Source: Leptidea sinapis
Taxonomy: Eukaryota; Arthropoda; Insecta; Lepidoptera; Pieridae
Direction of reading: 5' to 3'
Assembly (NCBI RefSeq): GCF_905404315.1
Contig: NC_066284.1
Coordinates: 10,496,001 to 10,560,000, forward strand
DNA: 64,000 nucleotides
In this document: positions 43,986 through 54,724 of the stretch, in pieces
Position numbering within the stretch: the first letter of the stretch is position 1
Layout: each line of letters starts with the position of its first letter
Notes under the pieces: generated by a model
Database searches by the model: none
The model's input: the letters and a program-made list of their open reading frames with translations, nothing else
What the model was told of the DNA's origin: nothing
Made by a program: the position numbers and the translations under genes

Positions 43986-44258
43986 TATGGCATATTTTAA
44001 ATCATATCCACACATCATCTTTTTGTCTTGGCACCACTTGAAAGTCGAACCAGGCATCTGTTAACCACTGTTACCTACTGTTGATAAATCATGGGTGGTC
44101 TTACTTTTATTTAAAAAAATTTTCTTTTCCAAACACTTACAGCTATTGCTTTTAGAAGTAGGCACACAATGAAATTCTGAAGTGTAATTACAAATTTTAA
44201 TATTTAATTAATTATTTAAAATCATGTTGATATTCTGCAACATTACACTTATGATAAA

Positions 44259-44613
44259 CTAGTTGACCCGGCAAACGTTGTTTTGCCATATAAAGCATAA
44301 TTCACGCGATAGTTTTATAAGTAGTAAAATATTGCCTATATTATAGCCTGTACATCATTTTGTTCTATTGTCAATAGTTTTTGCAGCGCACGCAAAAATA
44401 GGTTTTCGATTTTACACCTTGTGTTACAAAATAGCAATTTTATTACGGATCCCTAATTTTGAAAAAAAAAACATAGCCTTTAAGCCTTCCTCGATAAATG
44501 GACTACCCAACACTGAAAGAATCATTCAAATCAGACCAGTAGTACCAGAGATTAGCGCGTTCAAACAAACAAATAAACAAACAAACACTGCAGCTTTATA
44601 ATATTAGTATAGA
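44259..44613 (-). mobile_element. Non-autonomous Helitron, 355 bp
   Basis: Minus strand: starts TCTATACTAATATTATAAAG (complement ends at 44613) and ends with hairpin GGCAAA...TTTGCC, then GGGTCAACTAG. It contains AAACAAATAAACAAACAAAC near the 5' side. Related to 14501-14785. Confidence 0.8.
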
Positions 44614-45025
44614 TAACAGTGATTTATTGGTTTTTAAATTTATGATAAGTTTTTGGTAAAGCTTAAATGTAGAAAAACCCGAAGTAAAAGCTAGTAATAA
44701 TTAATATATGTAAATGATAGGGGACACCGTCTGTGTATAATCTGTATTTGATTTAATATATCCCCAGCTATTACAAATTCGCAAATAATTATTTTGTCAT
44801 TTGCATGCAATTATTCAAATAGTGCTTGATTGCATTAATTTCTTAATGACGCCGTATTGTTGAAAAGGTATTCAAATTAAATGAATATTTAACTTAAATC
44901 TAATATAAAACAAATATAGCACCAACTTGATATATTTTAATCTTCAATTTATTTAATCTTAAATTCTAAAAAAAGTATTCACGTTTTAACTACCAAATTT
45001 TTTGTCACAGTTGAATTAGAGTCTG
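44614..45025. other. No feature recognised
   Basis: AT-rich part of filamin intron 11. Confidence 0.45.
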
Positions 45026-45029
45026 AAAT

Positions 45030-45235
45030 TTATACAAATTTGAGTTTTCTTTAGTGTTAATTCCGCCAATATTTGTCCTTAAACAATTCGACACGTGTTT
45101 CGCCTCTACACGAGGCATCCTCAGGACGTGTTGTCTCGCCAAAATCTGGCACGAGACTCTTGGGTCTTGAAAACTCAAATCATTTGTATAATTATGGATT
45201 TCCGCAAAGTAACGCCTACTACTTAATAAAAAAAA
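45030..45235 (-). repeat. Repeat family Z, best copy, hammerhead-like core
   Basis: Minus strand order: TAATTATACAAATG, AGTCTCGTGCCAGATTTTGG, CGAGACAACACGT, CCTGAGGATGCCTCGTGTAG, AGGCGAAACACGTGTCGAAT, TGTTTAAGGACAAATATTGG. The part at 45085-45124 has the layout of a minimal hammerhead ribozyme. Other copies at 2160, 48350 and 48655 have lost parts of it. Confidence 0.7.
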
Positions 45236-45382
45236 AAGTATGAAATTTGTCACTTTAGCTTAATTAGGTTAGATAGAATTATATTGGACGTTACTGTATA
45301 ATATAATAATAGAAGAACTTTAATATTATAATGACTGTTTTCGCTTTATTGTATTTTTATAATCTATGTTAGCATAATGTAT

Positions 45383-45685
45383 TCTATACATATAAAGAAA
45401 ATTGGAGTGTCTGTTTGTAATATTGAAATAACCGTTTTTTACTACAATGCATATGTATAAATATACATACGGTACATACGCCAAAATAATATTTTTTACA
45501 AGTCTTTGTTCCAGCTAATCTCTGAAATGGCTGGACCGATTTTGACGGGACTTTTATTGGCAGGTAGCTTATATAATAAGGAGTAACTTAGGCTACGTTT
45601 ATTTTAGTTATAAAGTTATGTTGCAACGTCCAAGAAACTCTAAAAATAATTTATGTGGCAAAACAACACTTGCCGCATCAGCTAG
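45383..45685 (+). mobile_element. Non-autonomous Helitron, ~303 bp
   Basis: Plus strand from TCTATACATATAAAGAAAAT through GGCTGGACCGATTTTGACGG to the hairpin GGCAA(AACAACAC)TTGCC, then GCATCAGCTAG. Confidence 0.75.
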
Positions 45686-45749
45686 TATGTAATAAAAACA
45701 GATTGAAACACAATATATGTAAAGAGTTTCAAAGAAAAAAGGTATAAAC

Positions 45750-46370
45750 TAATAATAATAATAATAATAAACTTTATTTCACAAAAACAGAGGTTCACAA
45801 TACTTAAATATATATGTACTACGTCTTAAAAATTAACTTATCTTAAATAAAATACAGTGTTGAATTGAAACTCCGATACCAATGATAAGATCTAACTTGT
45901 GTTATGGGTATCAGTGTTTGCGTAAATCAATTTATATTGGTTTAAGATAATAATAATAATAATTCATAATATATGTACAATATTCCTATGTTGTAAACAG
46001 TATGTACTCAATAGTATTTTTAGTTTTATAAGTTACATATCTTGAGGAGATCTTCAGTTTCTGTGTATGTTTTTGATAGGAGCCATTTATTAACAACGGA
46101 TTTACATGAAAATTTTGCAAGAAGATATGTGTTACATTGTTGATTTATTTTATTATAGAGATGACTTGCGATTACTTGATGATGTCGACTGGCTAGAGAA
46201 GTTCTAAGATTTGTAACTGGACAAACTCTTTGCGATTTTCTTCTTTTACTTTTATTTTTATCGTATGAGAGTGTGGTGTGTTTTCTTAATATGGAATGAA
46301 GTATAAATAGCTTGAACTTGTAAAGCGAATAATCTTATAAGATTCCAACTACTTCATTAATAATTATTCA
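45750..46370 (-). mobile_element. LINE 3' fragment with (TTA)n tail
   Basis: The plus strand begins with (AAT)n and AAACTTTATTTCAC, the complement of a (TTA)n-tailed LINE end. Further in, minus-strand translation gives HTTLSYDKNKSKRRKSQRVC, SHLYNKINQQCNTYLLAKFS, CKSVVNKWLLSKTYTETEDL: a retroelement C-terminus with late NKW..SK pattern. Family is unclear; frames are broken. Confidence 0.55.
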
Positions 46371-46544
46371 CAATAATTTTCCATTTTAATTGTTATACTG
46401 TATTTATTTGTAGAGGTTTATAAAATCTTAATTGAATATGGGATTGAATATAAGGGATGCTCATATCACAAATTAAAGATATTTCATGAGAATAGAATTA
46501 CAAGCACATTTATTTGCAATAAGGAGTGATATTAACATTTTGCA

Positions 46545-46690
46545 AAACTTGGTTAACGTCATAAAGCTACATCACTTCGTAAAGTGGCTTAGACATGGGG
46601 AGAAGAACTGACAAGAAACTACCAGCCCCTCTTTTAAATCATATAACAACTTAGCCTACTTTTTTTTCAAACTCAAATTTCTTCATTGGT
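46545..46690 (-). repeat. LINE-3-like 3' fragment
   Basis: Contains CTTCGTAAAGTGG, GAGAAGAACTGACAAGAAAC and CCCCTCTTTTAAATCAT, which resemble the GAGAAGAAG..CAAGAAACTC block of LINE-3 (22963, 58328) and the 50040 copy. Confidence 0.5.
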
Positions 46691-46850
46691 ACCAGTTATG
46701 TTACATGATATTATTGGTTGGGACCTTCTTTTAGGTGACAAAACCTGTGTCAGAAGATCCCGCTCCTCCAATTGGGTTTTCAAGGTCTGATCATCTGGTA
46801 AACGTCCCGTGGTTATCAATATGGTAGAAACAAAATACAATAGATGCTCT

Positions 46851-47163
46851 ATTTTCCCATTATACTATCTACTGATAGCGATACTGATTACTACCTCCTA
46901 CTGTCAGTAATTAGCTGTTAATAATCTGAAGCTGTCCCAATATACTCGAAAAGTCATTCTTATCGCCTTATATTGGGACGCGTGAATTGCAATTTCCATA
47001 CAAATTTCTATGGCTGGTAAGCTATACGTCCTCCCATTGACAGACAGCTTGTACGGATGTAGGTGAGTTACCGTCAATAAGTTTATTGGGACGGAAAAGT
47101 CAACGATAGTTACGTTTTTTATCTCAAGTAAGAGATACACTGAATATTGGGAACGGCCGTTAG
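46851..47163 (-). mobile_element. Harbinger-like MITE, second copy
   Basis: Inverse of 30405-30723. Right end GAATATTGGGAACGGCCG then TTA. The left TIR is decayed (ATTTTCCCATTATACTATCT). The internal GTCCCAATAT..ATATTGGGAC inverted segments are kept. Confidence 0.8.
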
Positions 47164-47445
47164 TCAGCGACATAGCCAAAATGATTGCGAAACTGAAGTG
47201 GCATTGGGCAGGACACATAGCTCGACGGACAGATATAAGTTGGGGCCGTAAGTTCCTCGAATGGCGACCACGTACCGGAAGACGTAGTGTTGGTAGGCCC
47301 CCTATAAGATGGACCGACGATCTGGTCAAGATCGCCGGAATAAGTCGGATGAGGGCAGCGCAGGACCGATCGTCATGGCGGTCTTTGGGGGAGGACTTTG
47401 TCCAGCAGTGGGCGTCTTCCGGCTCAACTGATGATGATGATGAGC
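47164..47445 (+). mobile_element. RTE-type LINE 3' fragment, best-preserved frame
   Basis: Plus strand is open for 92 codons: KLKWHWAGHIARRTDISWGR, KFLEWRPRTGRRSVGRPPI, WTDDLVKIAGISRMRAAQDR, LGEDFVQQWASSG, then the GATGATGATGA tail. It starts directly after the TTA target of the preceding MITE, which suggests the MITE landed in the RTE copy. Confidence 0.88.
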
Positions 47446-48039
47446 TGTTTTCACTTTGAATTACTGTGACGAATAAAAGTTAACTTTAATTCAAAAAGGT
47501 TAAACTTTTTATCATTGCTATTTTATTTTACTCGAAATCGAACAAAGCATTACTCCGATTCCAATAATTCGACAACATTGCCAAATCGAAAATAATTTCG
47601 CAATTAATAATCAGGCCGTGTTGCCAACTGCAACCAAACAAGTTTAACGACCCTTTGTTCACCCAAAAAAGGCCTAAGTCAACTTAAGTCATTATTCATT
47701 CGAATAGTTCGAAAATTTCTAATCCCGATACATTTATGAAGTATCCTAAAGACAAAAAGGGACCGCTTCTTTGTCGGATGTTGGCGGAATTTTTTATCAT
47801 TCGAAACACAATGGGGCTGGACAAATTCTGTTTAGAGTTGGCATTCCGGTGACTTGGTGTTTAAAAGTCATTTTAATTGACTGGCACAGATGAGACGGGG
47901 TAAAAAGTCTTATTGGTCAGACGTCGCGCTATGACGGAATGTTAGGATTTAGATGTGTTTGTATATCTATACGGTCCAAATGTTATGAGTTCTCTTGAGT
48001 GTTAATTCCTCTTAAATTACTCTTTAGCAATTTCAAATT
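47446..48039. other. No feature recognised
   Basis: Part of filamin intron 11. No repeat copy recognised. Confidence 0.45.
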
Positions 48040-48318
48040 CAAATTCAAATATTTTTATTCAAAATAGGAGGTGACATCACTTATTGAAAGTCAAAAACTA
48101 CCACCCATTCCAAAATGAATGCCTCAGACCTGACAAGAACGGGCGCAACAAACTCAGTGGGCTTTTTTTTTCACCGAAAAAATATGTTTACAAAGTAATA
48201 TTGTACAATTAAACTTATTATTTAATAGCCTGAGGGCGGTCCCTCCATTCCCAATCTGTAGTATCATTAAGAAAGTCATTAATGTTATAGTAACCTTAAC
48301 CACACAAACGTTTTTTCT
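48040..48318 (+). repeat. Dispersed repeat family F, longest copy
   Basis: AATTCAAATTCAAATATTTT, ATTCAAAATAGGAGGTGACA, AAAAACTACCACCCATTCCA, CCTGACAAGAACGGGCGCAA, CTCAGTGGGC, GCCTGAGGGCGGTCCCTCCA, then CCACACAAACGTTTTTTC. Confidence 0.75.
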
Positions 48319-48344
48319 GGGATCTTGTTGTAAAAGCATATACA

Positions 48345-48850
48345 TCATTTCGACACGTGTTACGCCTTTACACGAGGCATCTTCAGGAGATGTTGAATTA
48401 CCGAATTGTGGCGAAACAAGTGTCGAAAGAGGCTCTATCTAGAACTATAAATTATCTAAGGTCCTAGGCTTGTAATGAATAAATTGTATATTAATGCACT
48501 TTGATCTGAAACAATGAGGACCGCTGAGTGTTTTGACCAATTCTTATCTGAGCAATATATTGTCGAGCAAGAGTTAGATTCTAATGTTTAAGATAAGAAA
48601 ATTTACTGAATTATGCGTTATGTTGTGGCATTATTTATCCAAATGATATGAGTTTTCTTGCGTATTAATTCCGCTAAGTTTTGTCTTTAACCAATTCGAC
48701 AATTGTAACGCCTCTACACGAGGCATCGAGGCAATAAGAATTGGTCAAAACACTCAACGGTTCTTTTTGTGTCATATTAAAGTGCATTAATATACAATTT
48801 ATTTATTAAAAGACTGGGGCCTTAGATAATTTATAAATCTAGATAGAGGT
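48345..48850. repeat. Inverted-repeat block with two family Z copies and TIR ends
   Basis: 48432-48553 (TATCTAGAACTATAAATTAT to TTTTGACCAATTCTTATC) is inverted at 48732-48847 (ATAAGAATTGGTCAAAACAC to ATTTATAAATCTAGATAGAG). Family Z pieces (ACGCCT.TACACGAGGCATC) lie at about 48358-48385 and 48690-48728 in the same direction. It looks like a foldback DNA element invaded by family Z. Confidence 0.6.
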
Positions 48851-49045
48851 TCTTGCTGCTAGACAACCGATGAAAACATGCCAGGTTTATTAATTTAGTG
48901 TGCGTGACAAGCTACGTCTTACACTCACGATTTGTATGTCAATTATTTATTTATTTATTTCTCTTTGGGTTAGTGTGCGTGCATTTCTTAATTTATCGAC
49001 GTTTTCACAGCTATCACAGTCTATCTAGACGTATAAATGATCTTA
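48821..49045 (-). mobile_element. TIR element (CTTAGA/TCTAGA ends), second copy
   Basis: Ends CTTAGATAATTTATAAATCT and, inverted, TATCTAGACGTATAAATGAT then CTTAG. The body is the inverse of 23832-24052 (GCTACGTCTTACACTCACGA, TCGACGTTTTCACAGCTATC). It contains a (TTTA)n run. Confidence 0.65.
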
Positions 49046-50039
49046 GATTTATTCATTACAAGCCTGGGGCCTGCCTGTCGCTCCGTTTCCAATGTGTAAG
49101 AAAAACTTAGAATTGTAACGTAAAATTTTAAAATTTGCAATAACCTACACACCCGTGTAACACACAAAGTTTTTAAATACAGTGTTTGGATATAGAAAAA
49201 AGTCAAAGAATTAAATACGTTTATTTCTATATACTCTCAGAAAATTATTTCACTTTTTTTAAAACGATACTAGGCAACACTTAGGCGTATACAGCCTATT
49301 CGCTTTTTGACAAATGTTGATGTGAAAATAATTTAATTAAAACTAGTAATTAAATATAATAAACAACCATTAAAATAATTTTGAGAATTCAGTGTTAATA
49401 CAAGTAAGTCGGACTCATTCATTTTTCCTCGTATAAAATCGATTCTATTTTATTCTATGTATTAAAACTCTTTGCTCACTTTTTTTTAATTGACTTATAA
49501 ATTTTAAACTAAACTGAAAAAGTAATGATTGAGCTTGTTAAAAAGATACGAGCGCGTAAAAGAAACATGACTATGCGGAAAATTTAATTTTTGAATCATA
49601 ATTCGATACTATAGTAATCTTTTTACTACAAAAACGTTTTTTAACAGCTCTTTTGGATTTCGCAAGACATATATCTGGGATGCTGTTGTAAAAGCATATA
49701 CATCGCCCATCAAAAGACATTTTAACTCACCCGAGGCAAAAAAATAATTTATAGAAAAAACTATAATGGGTCTATGTAAGTAACATCGTCAAAATTAATT
49801 TGTGACCCACTTTGCTGATAATTATTTTGAAATCATAAACAACAGATAGGTTTATGTTTGCATGAAAAAGATTTTATGACAATTGGTAGACTGTCAGTGT
49901 CTAATAAAATGATAACAGTTACTTAGGAAAAGTATGTTCAAGCGAATTTCGACCTACTTCGTCGTTTATTATGACTATAGGATAAAGCTATATCGATAGT
50001 ACATAGACTACGTTATCTAGAGTATATTGAGAGGTAGCA
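49046..50039. other. No feature recognised
   Basis: AT-rich part of filamin intron 11. Confidence 0.45.
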
Positions 50040-50260
50040 TTATTAGTCTTTTCAATACAAATCCAAATCACTTTATTCTGTAGGTCACGGTTATGACACT
50101 TATGAATGTCAAAAAAAAAGTTTTTTTTTCTTATTGAATCTACTGCTACTTCGTAAAGGCTTGCTAATGAGAAGAAGTAGCAAGAAACTCATTGCCACTC
50201 TTTTAAGTCATGATTTACATTTTCATCGTTTTATAAATCATTTAAATTACAATATAATAT
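50040..50260 (-). repeat. LINE-3-like 3' fragment
   Basis: CAAATCCAAATCACTTTATT at the left, GAGAAGAAGTAGCAAGAAAC and CTCTTTTAAGTCATGA later. Same block order as 46545-46690. Confidence 0.5.
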
Positions 50261-50644
50261 GTAAAGTGATGTAACAAACACACTCAAACGTCAAATAGTC
50301 AATGCCTTACACAAGTAAGTCAAAAAAGTAAATGTAAATTAATACAAAACGAAAGTAATTGAGTACAGTTATAGCTGCATCATCCACACACACCGTAAAT
50401 AAATAAGGTATTCTGTGAGCATTTTAGAAGCAATTATATATAAAATATATATATATTTAAGTGACCCCTCTCATTTCTGGCATTAAATACAGAAATTAAA
50501 TTCGTTGCTAAGGTGTAAAAGCGTTGGAGGCGTAATCTCCAGAAACATTCATTTAATCACTTTGATTTTTACTTAGATAATTAGAACACACAAAAATAGC
50601 TATACATACGTTAGTTGCAGTTGAACTAGCTGTATTACGCTGGT

Positions 50645-50989
50645 ATGGGACGCGTTTTGCGTCGACACTCTAATCGATACTAGTACTACTCTTTCCGATG
50701 TCCAAGTTACCTAAGTTGGTGCTGGGGCTGCTGTTTCGACTGCCGAAGACAGGAAACATTGCTATATTTATGTCTCAGTGAGTCTTACATCTTTGTGCCG
50801 TTTGGTGTCGAGACGCTTGGCCTGTGGAGCCCAGAGGCTCGGAGAATGCACATAGTATCTTCACGCCTCAGTAAGGCTACAGGAAACCCGAGCGCCGGCA
50901 GCTATTTCGGTCAACGGATCAGCCTAGCTATCCAACTCGGGAATGCTGTCAGTATTCTTGGTACAATGCCCCGTAATGATAGTTATTAA
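50645..50989 (+). pseudogene. Retroelement ORF C-terminus (VPFGVETLG type), degraded
   Basis: Plus strand: FCVDTLIDTS, a stop after the DVQVT segment, KVGAGAAVSTAEDRKH-like in another frame, then SESYIFVPFGVETLGLWSPE, RLSKATGNPSAGSYFGQRIS, LAIQLGNAVSILGTMPRN. YxFVPFGVETLGxWxxEA and the QRISLAIQxGNAxSIxGTM end are what I recall from C-termini of arthropod retroelement polyproteins. Frameshifts and stops show it is dead. No RT core is nearby. Confidence 0.6.
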
Positions 50990-50999
50990 TTTAATGTTA

Positions 51000-51500
51000 T
51001 CATAGTGTTGTATATAGTCGCCCTACGCTAAGTTATCTTGTCTTTATGAATACCGTGACCTCAGCGGTTATCAGCTCTAAGGCTAATGTGAGCTTCCTTT
51101 TTCAATAAAATAATAATAATAAAATGCAATGCACTTGATATTATATTATTATGCACTCAATTTATTAAATTAGCAGTATATTCAAACAACCCAGATGGCT
51201 TAGTTTAATTGATATACCTAAATTAGGCCTGAAACAAAATTTGTGTAGTCAGGCTCAAAGTTAAATACCAAAAAAAGGGAAAAGTATTTTTTATTCAACC
51301 GCAAAAAGATGCCAAAAAACCGTACTCGAATGTAAATATAACAATATGCCTACAGCGATGTTGCCAGTTCTGCGGAAATGCGTGCGCTGGTTTTAGATAG
51401 AAGGTTCCGTACAGTATTAGTTTGTTTATGTGATGCTAGACTCGACTTTATACATCTATTGTACCGTTTTTATTAACACAACTTTACGCGCAACTTTACG
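51000..51500. other. No feature recognised
   Basis: A short (AAT)n run at about 51105-51125; otherwise nothing. Confidence 0.4.
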
Positions 51501-51534
51501 TCGCGTCTCTTACTGCGAACACTTTTATCGGGAA

Positions 51535-51600
51535 CCCACTCCATTAACCCTAATGAGGGACCTCCGAATGGTCCGAAACTAGTCGGTATTTACACAGATA
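51535..51600 (+). ncRNA. Hammerhead-ribozyme-like motif
   Basis: 51550-51584 reads CTAATGA-G-GGACC-TCCGAAT-GGTCC-GAAA-CTAG-TC. That is the hammerhead order: core CUNANGA, stem II, GAAA, a minimal palindromic stem III, UC. CC before and GGT after the UC can pair as the base of stem I. The essential core G5 is A here, so this copy is probably inactive. There is also one extra base before stem II. Confidence 0.45.
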
Positions 51601-51704
51601 AACCGTCAGTAAAGTCGTGTTAATAAATAACGTTACAACGTCTCACGAAAGTTTTAATAATTTAAGCATCTATTATATTATCTACATTTTTTCTCTTTTT
51701 TATG

Positions 51705-51985
51705 ACAGTAAGGGACGAGACGAGCAGGAAGTTCAGCTGATGGTAATTAATACGCCCTGCCCTGCCCATTCTTGAAAAATCCAAAAATTCTGAGCGGCTC
51801 TTCAATTGCGCTCGTCACCTTGAGACATGAGATGTTAAGTCTCATTTGCCTAGTAATTGTACTAGCTACGGCGCCCCTCAGACTGAAACACAATAATGCT
51901 TACACATTACTGCTTCACGGCAGAAAAAGGCGACGTTGTGGTACCCATAATCTAGCCGGCATCTTGTGCAAAGGAGCCTCCCACT
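51705..51985 (-). mobile_element. SINE-A copy with small deletion
   Basis: GGGACGAGACGAGCAGG to GGAGCCTCCCACTAG. A deletion removes ~25 bp between GCCCTGCCCATT and CTTGAAAAATCC, with a local CCCTG duplication. Confidence 0.85.
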
Positions 51986-52734
51986 AGTAGAATAAAACCC
52001 TTATCTTGGTTATTTAAAATGTTGGAGTATTTTATCGCTTTGCATAGATTGTTACTAATATAATTTGCAAGATAATGAAGCTGTAAATATTAAATTAAGA
52101 GAGTGGCAATAGCTCTCTTGCTACATATCATTAAAGTTCAAATTTTTCCGTTCAACATCCAAAATTGACAGTTTTTTGACAATAAAATAACTTTTGATTT
52201 AGTTTTTTTAACATTGCAAATTTCTTACTTCAAACTACGATAGGTAAAGAGTGGTATTATATAAAATTCAAATTACTTAATTGTCTTATGCTTAATAATG
52301 AACAAAAGGTTCTCATGTTAGTTAGAGGTACAATCTTTTCCACTACAATGTGTAAAAATTTAGAATTCTTGAAAATTAAAAACTAATTTTATTTTTACAC
52401 ATATAATGTTTTCCCCAAAAGTTAATAAGTAGTAAAGATCGTTAAGTATTAATATCGTATTAATTTAAATAGGTACAGGTATAAGACAGGAATATCTCTC
52501 ATCATCTCAGGAGACTCATTTAGTTCACCCAAAGGCACTCAAAAGGAAAAATATTTCACACAATAAAAACTACTATTAAAACGTACTAATTTTCATAAGC
52601 AGACATATTTAAGAATGCCTAGTAAGAACACGTGAAAGTAGTTTGTCTAAAAATTCTTTTAAAGTTATTTCTTAATATTTTTGAATTCGTGAAATTAAAT
52701 AATTCTGTATTATAAATTATTATATTATTGCCAC
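51986..52734. other. No feature recognised
   Basis: AT-rich part of filamin intron 11. Confidence 0.45.
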
Positions 52735-52880
52735 AACCTGAGAGTTGAACAAGGCATACAAGATTTCATGACGATACGTTACTCGAACGGTTGGCTCAGT
52801 TGGTTAGAGCACCGGCACGGAAAGCCGGAGGTTGTGGTTTCGAGTCCCGTATCGTTCATAAAATTTTGTATTTCAAATTT
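52735..52880 (+). repeat. Repeat T copy with tRNA-like unit 3 (52785-52858)
   Basis: CACAACCTGAGAGTTGAACA starts the short body remnant. The 74-nt tRNA-like unit keeps acceptor GAACGGT/ATCGTTC, A-box TGGCTCAGTTGG and a B-box with one change (TTTCGAGTCCC). Anticodon loop ACGGAAA, again with C33. The tail TAAAATTTTGTATTTCAAAT follows. Confidence 0.75.
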
Positions 52881-53711
52881 TATTTGTTATTATATTATTG
52901 TCATAATATCCATAGAAATGTAATAAAATCATCCATTTCCATAAATAAACGTTTGATCAATTATGTCAAAATAGTCTTGAAATGATTATTTATGTTTTAA
53001 TATGTAAATATTTATTTATTTAATATATAACATAGTTTCTCACCTTTGGTAAACACTTTTAAAAACGCTTTACCCAGTTTTGTTTTAATTTATTCTGAAA
53101 ACTGTTGTGTATTTTTTATTACAAATCAATGAAAATACTTATAACCATGATTTATCACCGTTTAGTTCAAATATATTTATTTCATTTCGTTTGATAGTTG
53201 GTATTTTTTCTTACCCTATCAGCAGCTATGCATTTCTTATATTGTAATTACGTATATTAAATATTTTTGTTGTAAGCTTTATATTCATATAACTTTATAT
53301 AATGAACTGCCGGAATTAAATATGTTTAAGTTCAAGTTTTCAAATCGAGTTTAAACGAGGAAGGGTTGCTAATGTTCCATTACGGATCTCTAAAACTAGC
53401 GAATGTAAATTTCAAATGAGAGAAGAATTATTGTGCCGTCATTAGAGTTTCGGATTGAGTGACATCGTCTCCCCGGTTCGACATTTTTTATATTCAAATG
53501 AGGTTTTTGTCCAATTTTTTCGGTTTTCGTCAAGTTTTTCGGACGGTGCGCGAATTTATTGCGATTGTCGGTTCTTTATAAACTATTAGGATGTCATTTG
53601 GTTCGGTTTCTTTGAGTGAACAGGTGGCTGGTTAGCTTCGCGGAAGTTAATAATAATTAAGATGTTAAATTTCATTACCAAAGCATAATTAAGGATAAAA
53701 ATAAATTAATA

Positions 53712-53935
53712 AAGATATTGACACATTTTACACAAATTATTACCCAAATCTAGGCATAGTTCGTACAAAACATAGATATATTTAATATAATATACTTACT
53801 TTACATAATTTTTCTAGAAACATCCATGGCTCGGAAACAAACATCCATATTTGTCATAATATAAATTTTGCACCCACTGGGATTCAAAACTGGGACCTCT
53901 AGCTCAGTAGACAGGGTCACTAACCACTGGGCGAT
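53712..53935 (-). mobile_element. SINE-C copy
   Basis: Minus strand: tRNA-like head GTTAGTGACCCTGTCTACTG, AGCTAGAGGTCCC, TTTTGAATCCCAGTGGGTGC, body with TTTGTTTCCGAGCCATGG, tail GTCAATATC. A further head-containing fragment lies at 54035-54200. Both recur in unit 2 at 55383-55606 and 55706-55871. Confidence 0.75.
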
Positions 53936-54231
53936 ATATATAATCTTAATACTTATTTATTTAAGCAAACTTTAGTGCATTTCTACTATTTTTCAAATTA
54001 ATACTTTATATTATAAACAATATACATGTATTGCCTATTGTTTGACATAATATACTTACTTAAACAAAATTTATCTATAATGAATTTAAATAAATTTCCA
54101 TGACTCGGAAACAAAGATCCATATATTTTATCATAGCACCTACCTGGGTGGGACCTCTAGCTCAGTAGACAGGGTCACTAACTACTAGGCTATATATATA
54201 ATATTAATATTTATTTACACAATTATTTATA

Positions 54232-54548
54232 CCAGTGGGAGGCTCCTTTGCACAGGATGCCGGCTAGATTATGGGTACCACAACGGCGCCTATTTCTGCC
54301 GTGAAGCAGTAATGTGTTAGCATTACTGTGTTTCGGTCTGAAGGGCGCCGTAGCTAGTGAAATTACTGGGCAAATGAGACCTAACATCTTATGTCTCAAG
54401 GTGACGAGCGCAGTTGTAGTGCCACTCAGAATTTTTGGGGTTTTTCAAGAATCCTGAGCAGCACTGCATTGTAATGGGCAGGGCGTATCCATTACCATCA
54501 GCTGTACGTCCTGCTCGTCTCGTCCCTTATTTTCATAAAAAAAAAAAC
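54232..54548 (+). mobile_element. SINE-A copy in duplication unit 1
   Basis: CCAGTGGGAGGCTCCTTTGC to CATAAAAAAAAAAACAC. Full length with both hairpins. It is followed within 30 bp by the tRNA-like remnant GAACGATGCGGGACTCGAAC of repeat T (minus strand). Confidence 0.92.
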
Positions 54549-54628
54549 ACAAATTAGATTTGAAAACAAAATTTATGAACGATGCGGGACTCGAACACGC
54601 GATATAAAAAATGGTGATTCTTCCCCAG

Positions 54629-54723
54629 GTGAATACCGTATCGGCCTGAAGTTCAACGAGCAGCATATCCCGGACTCCCCCTTCAAGGTGTACATATCAC
54701 CCGCGGTCGGAGATGCCCACTAA
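54629..54723 (+). pseudogene. cher: Truncated duplicate of filamin exon 12
   Basis: Acceptor TTCCCCAG intact. It reads GEYRIGLKFNEQHIPDSPFK, VYISPAVGDAH and then TAA at the duplication joint (54721-54723). No donor follows. If spliced from exon 11 it would end filamin inside the linker after Ig repeat 6, removing repeat 7 onward. If skipped, the intact exon at 56300 restores the protein. A cleavage signal close behind is not evident. Confidence 0.85.
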
Positions 54724-54724
54724 C

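Larger units (their letters stand above)
53054..54720 (+). repeat. 1,667 bp tandem duplication, unit 1
   Basis: Identical by eye to 54725-56391 (offset 1,671). It contains two SINE-C fragments, one SINE-A, a repeat T remnant, the splice acceptor of exon 12 and the first 92 bp of exon 12. The units are joined by TAAC. Absence of any difference in spot checks means very recent origin or an assembly artefact. Confidence 0.95.

Noticed and set aside
50645..50989. A live domesticated retroelement gene
   Set aside because: The upstream part has a stop and frame changes, and no other part of the polyprotein is near.
54445..54666. 73-residue minus-strand frame, present twice identically
   Set aside because: It covers SINE-A, repeat T and the antisense of filamin exon 12; the identity between copies only reflects the tandem duplication.
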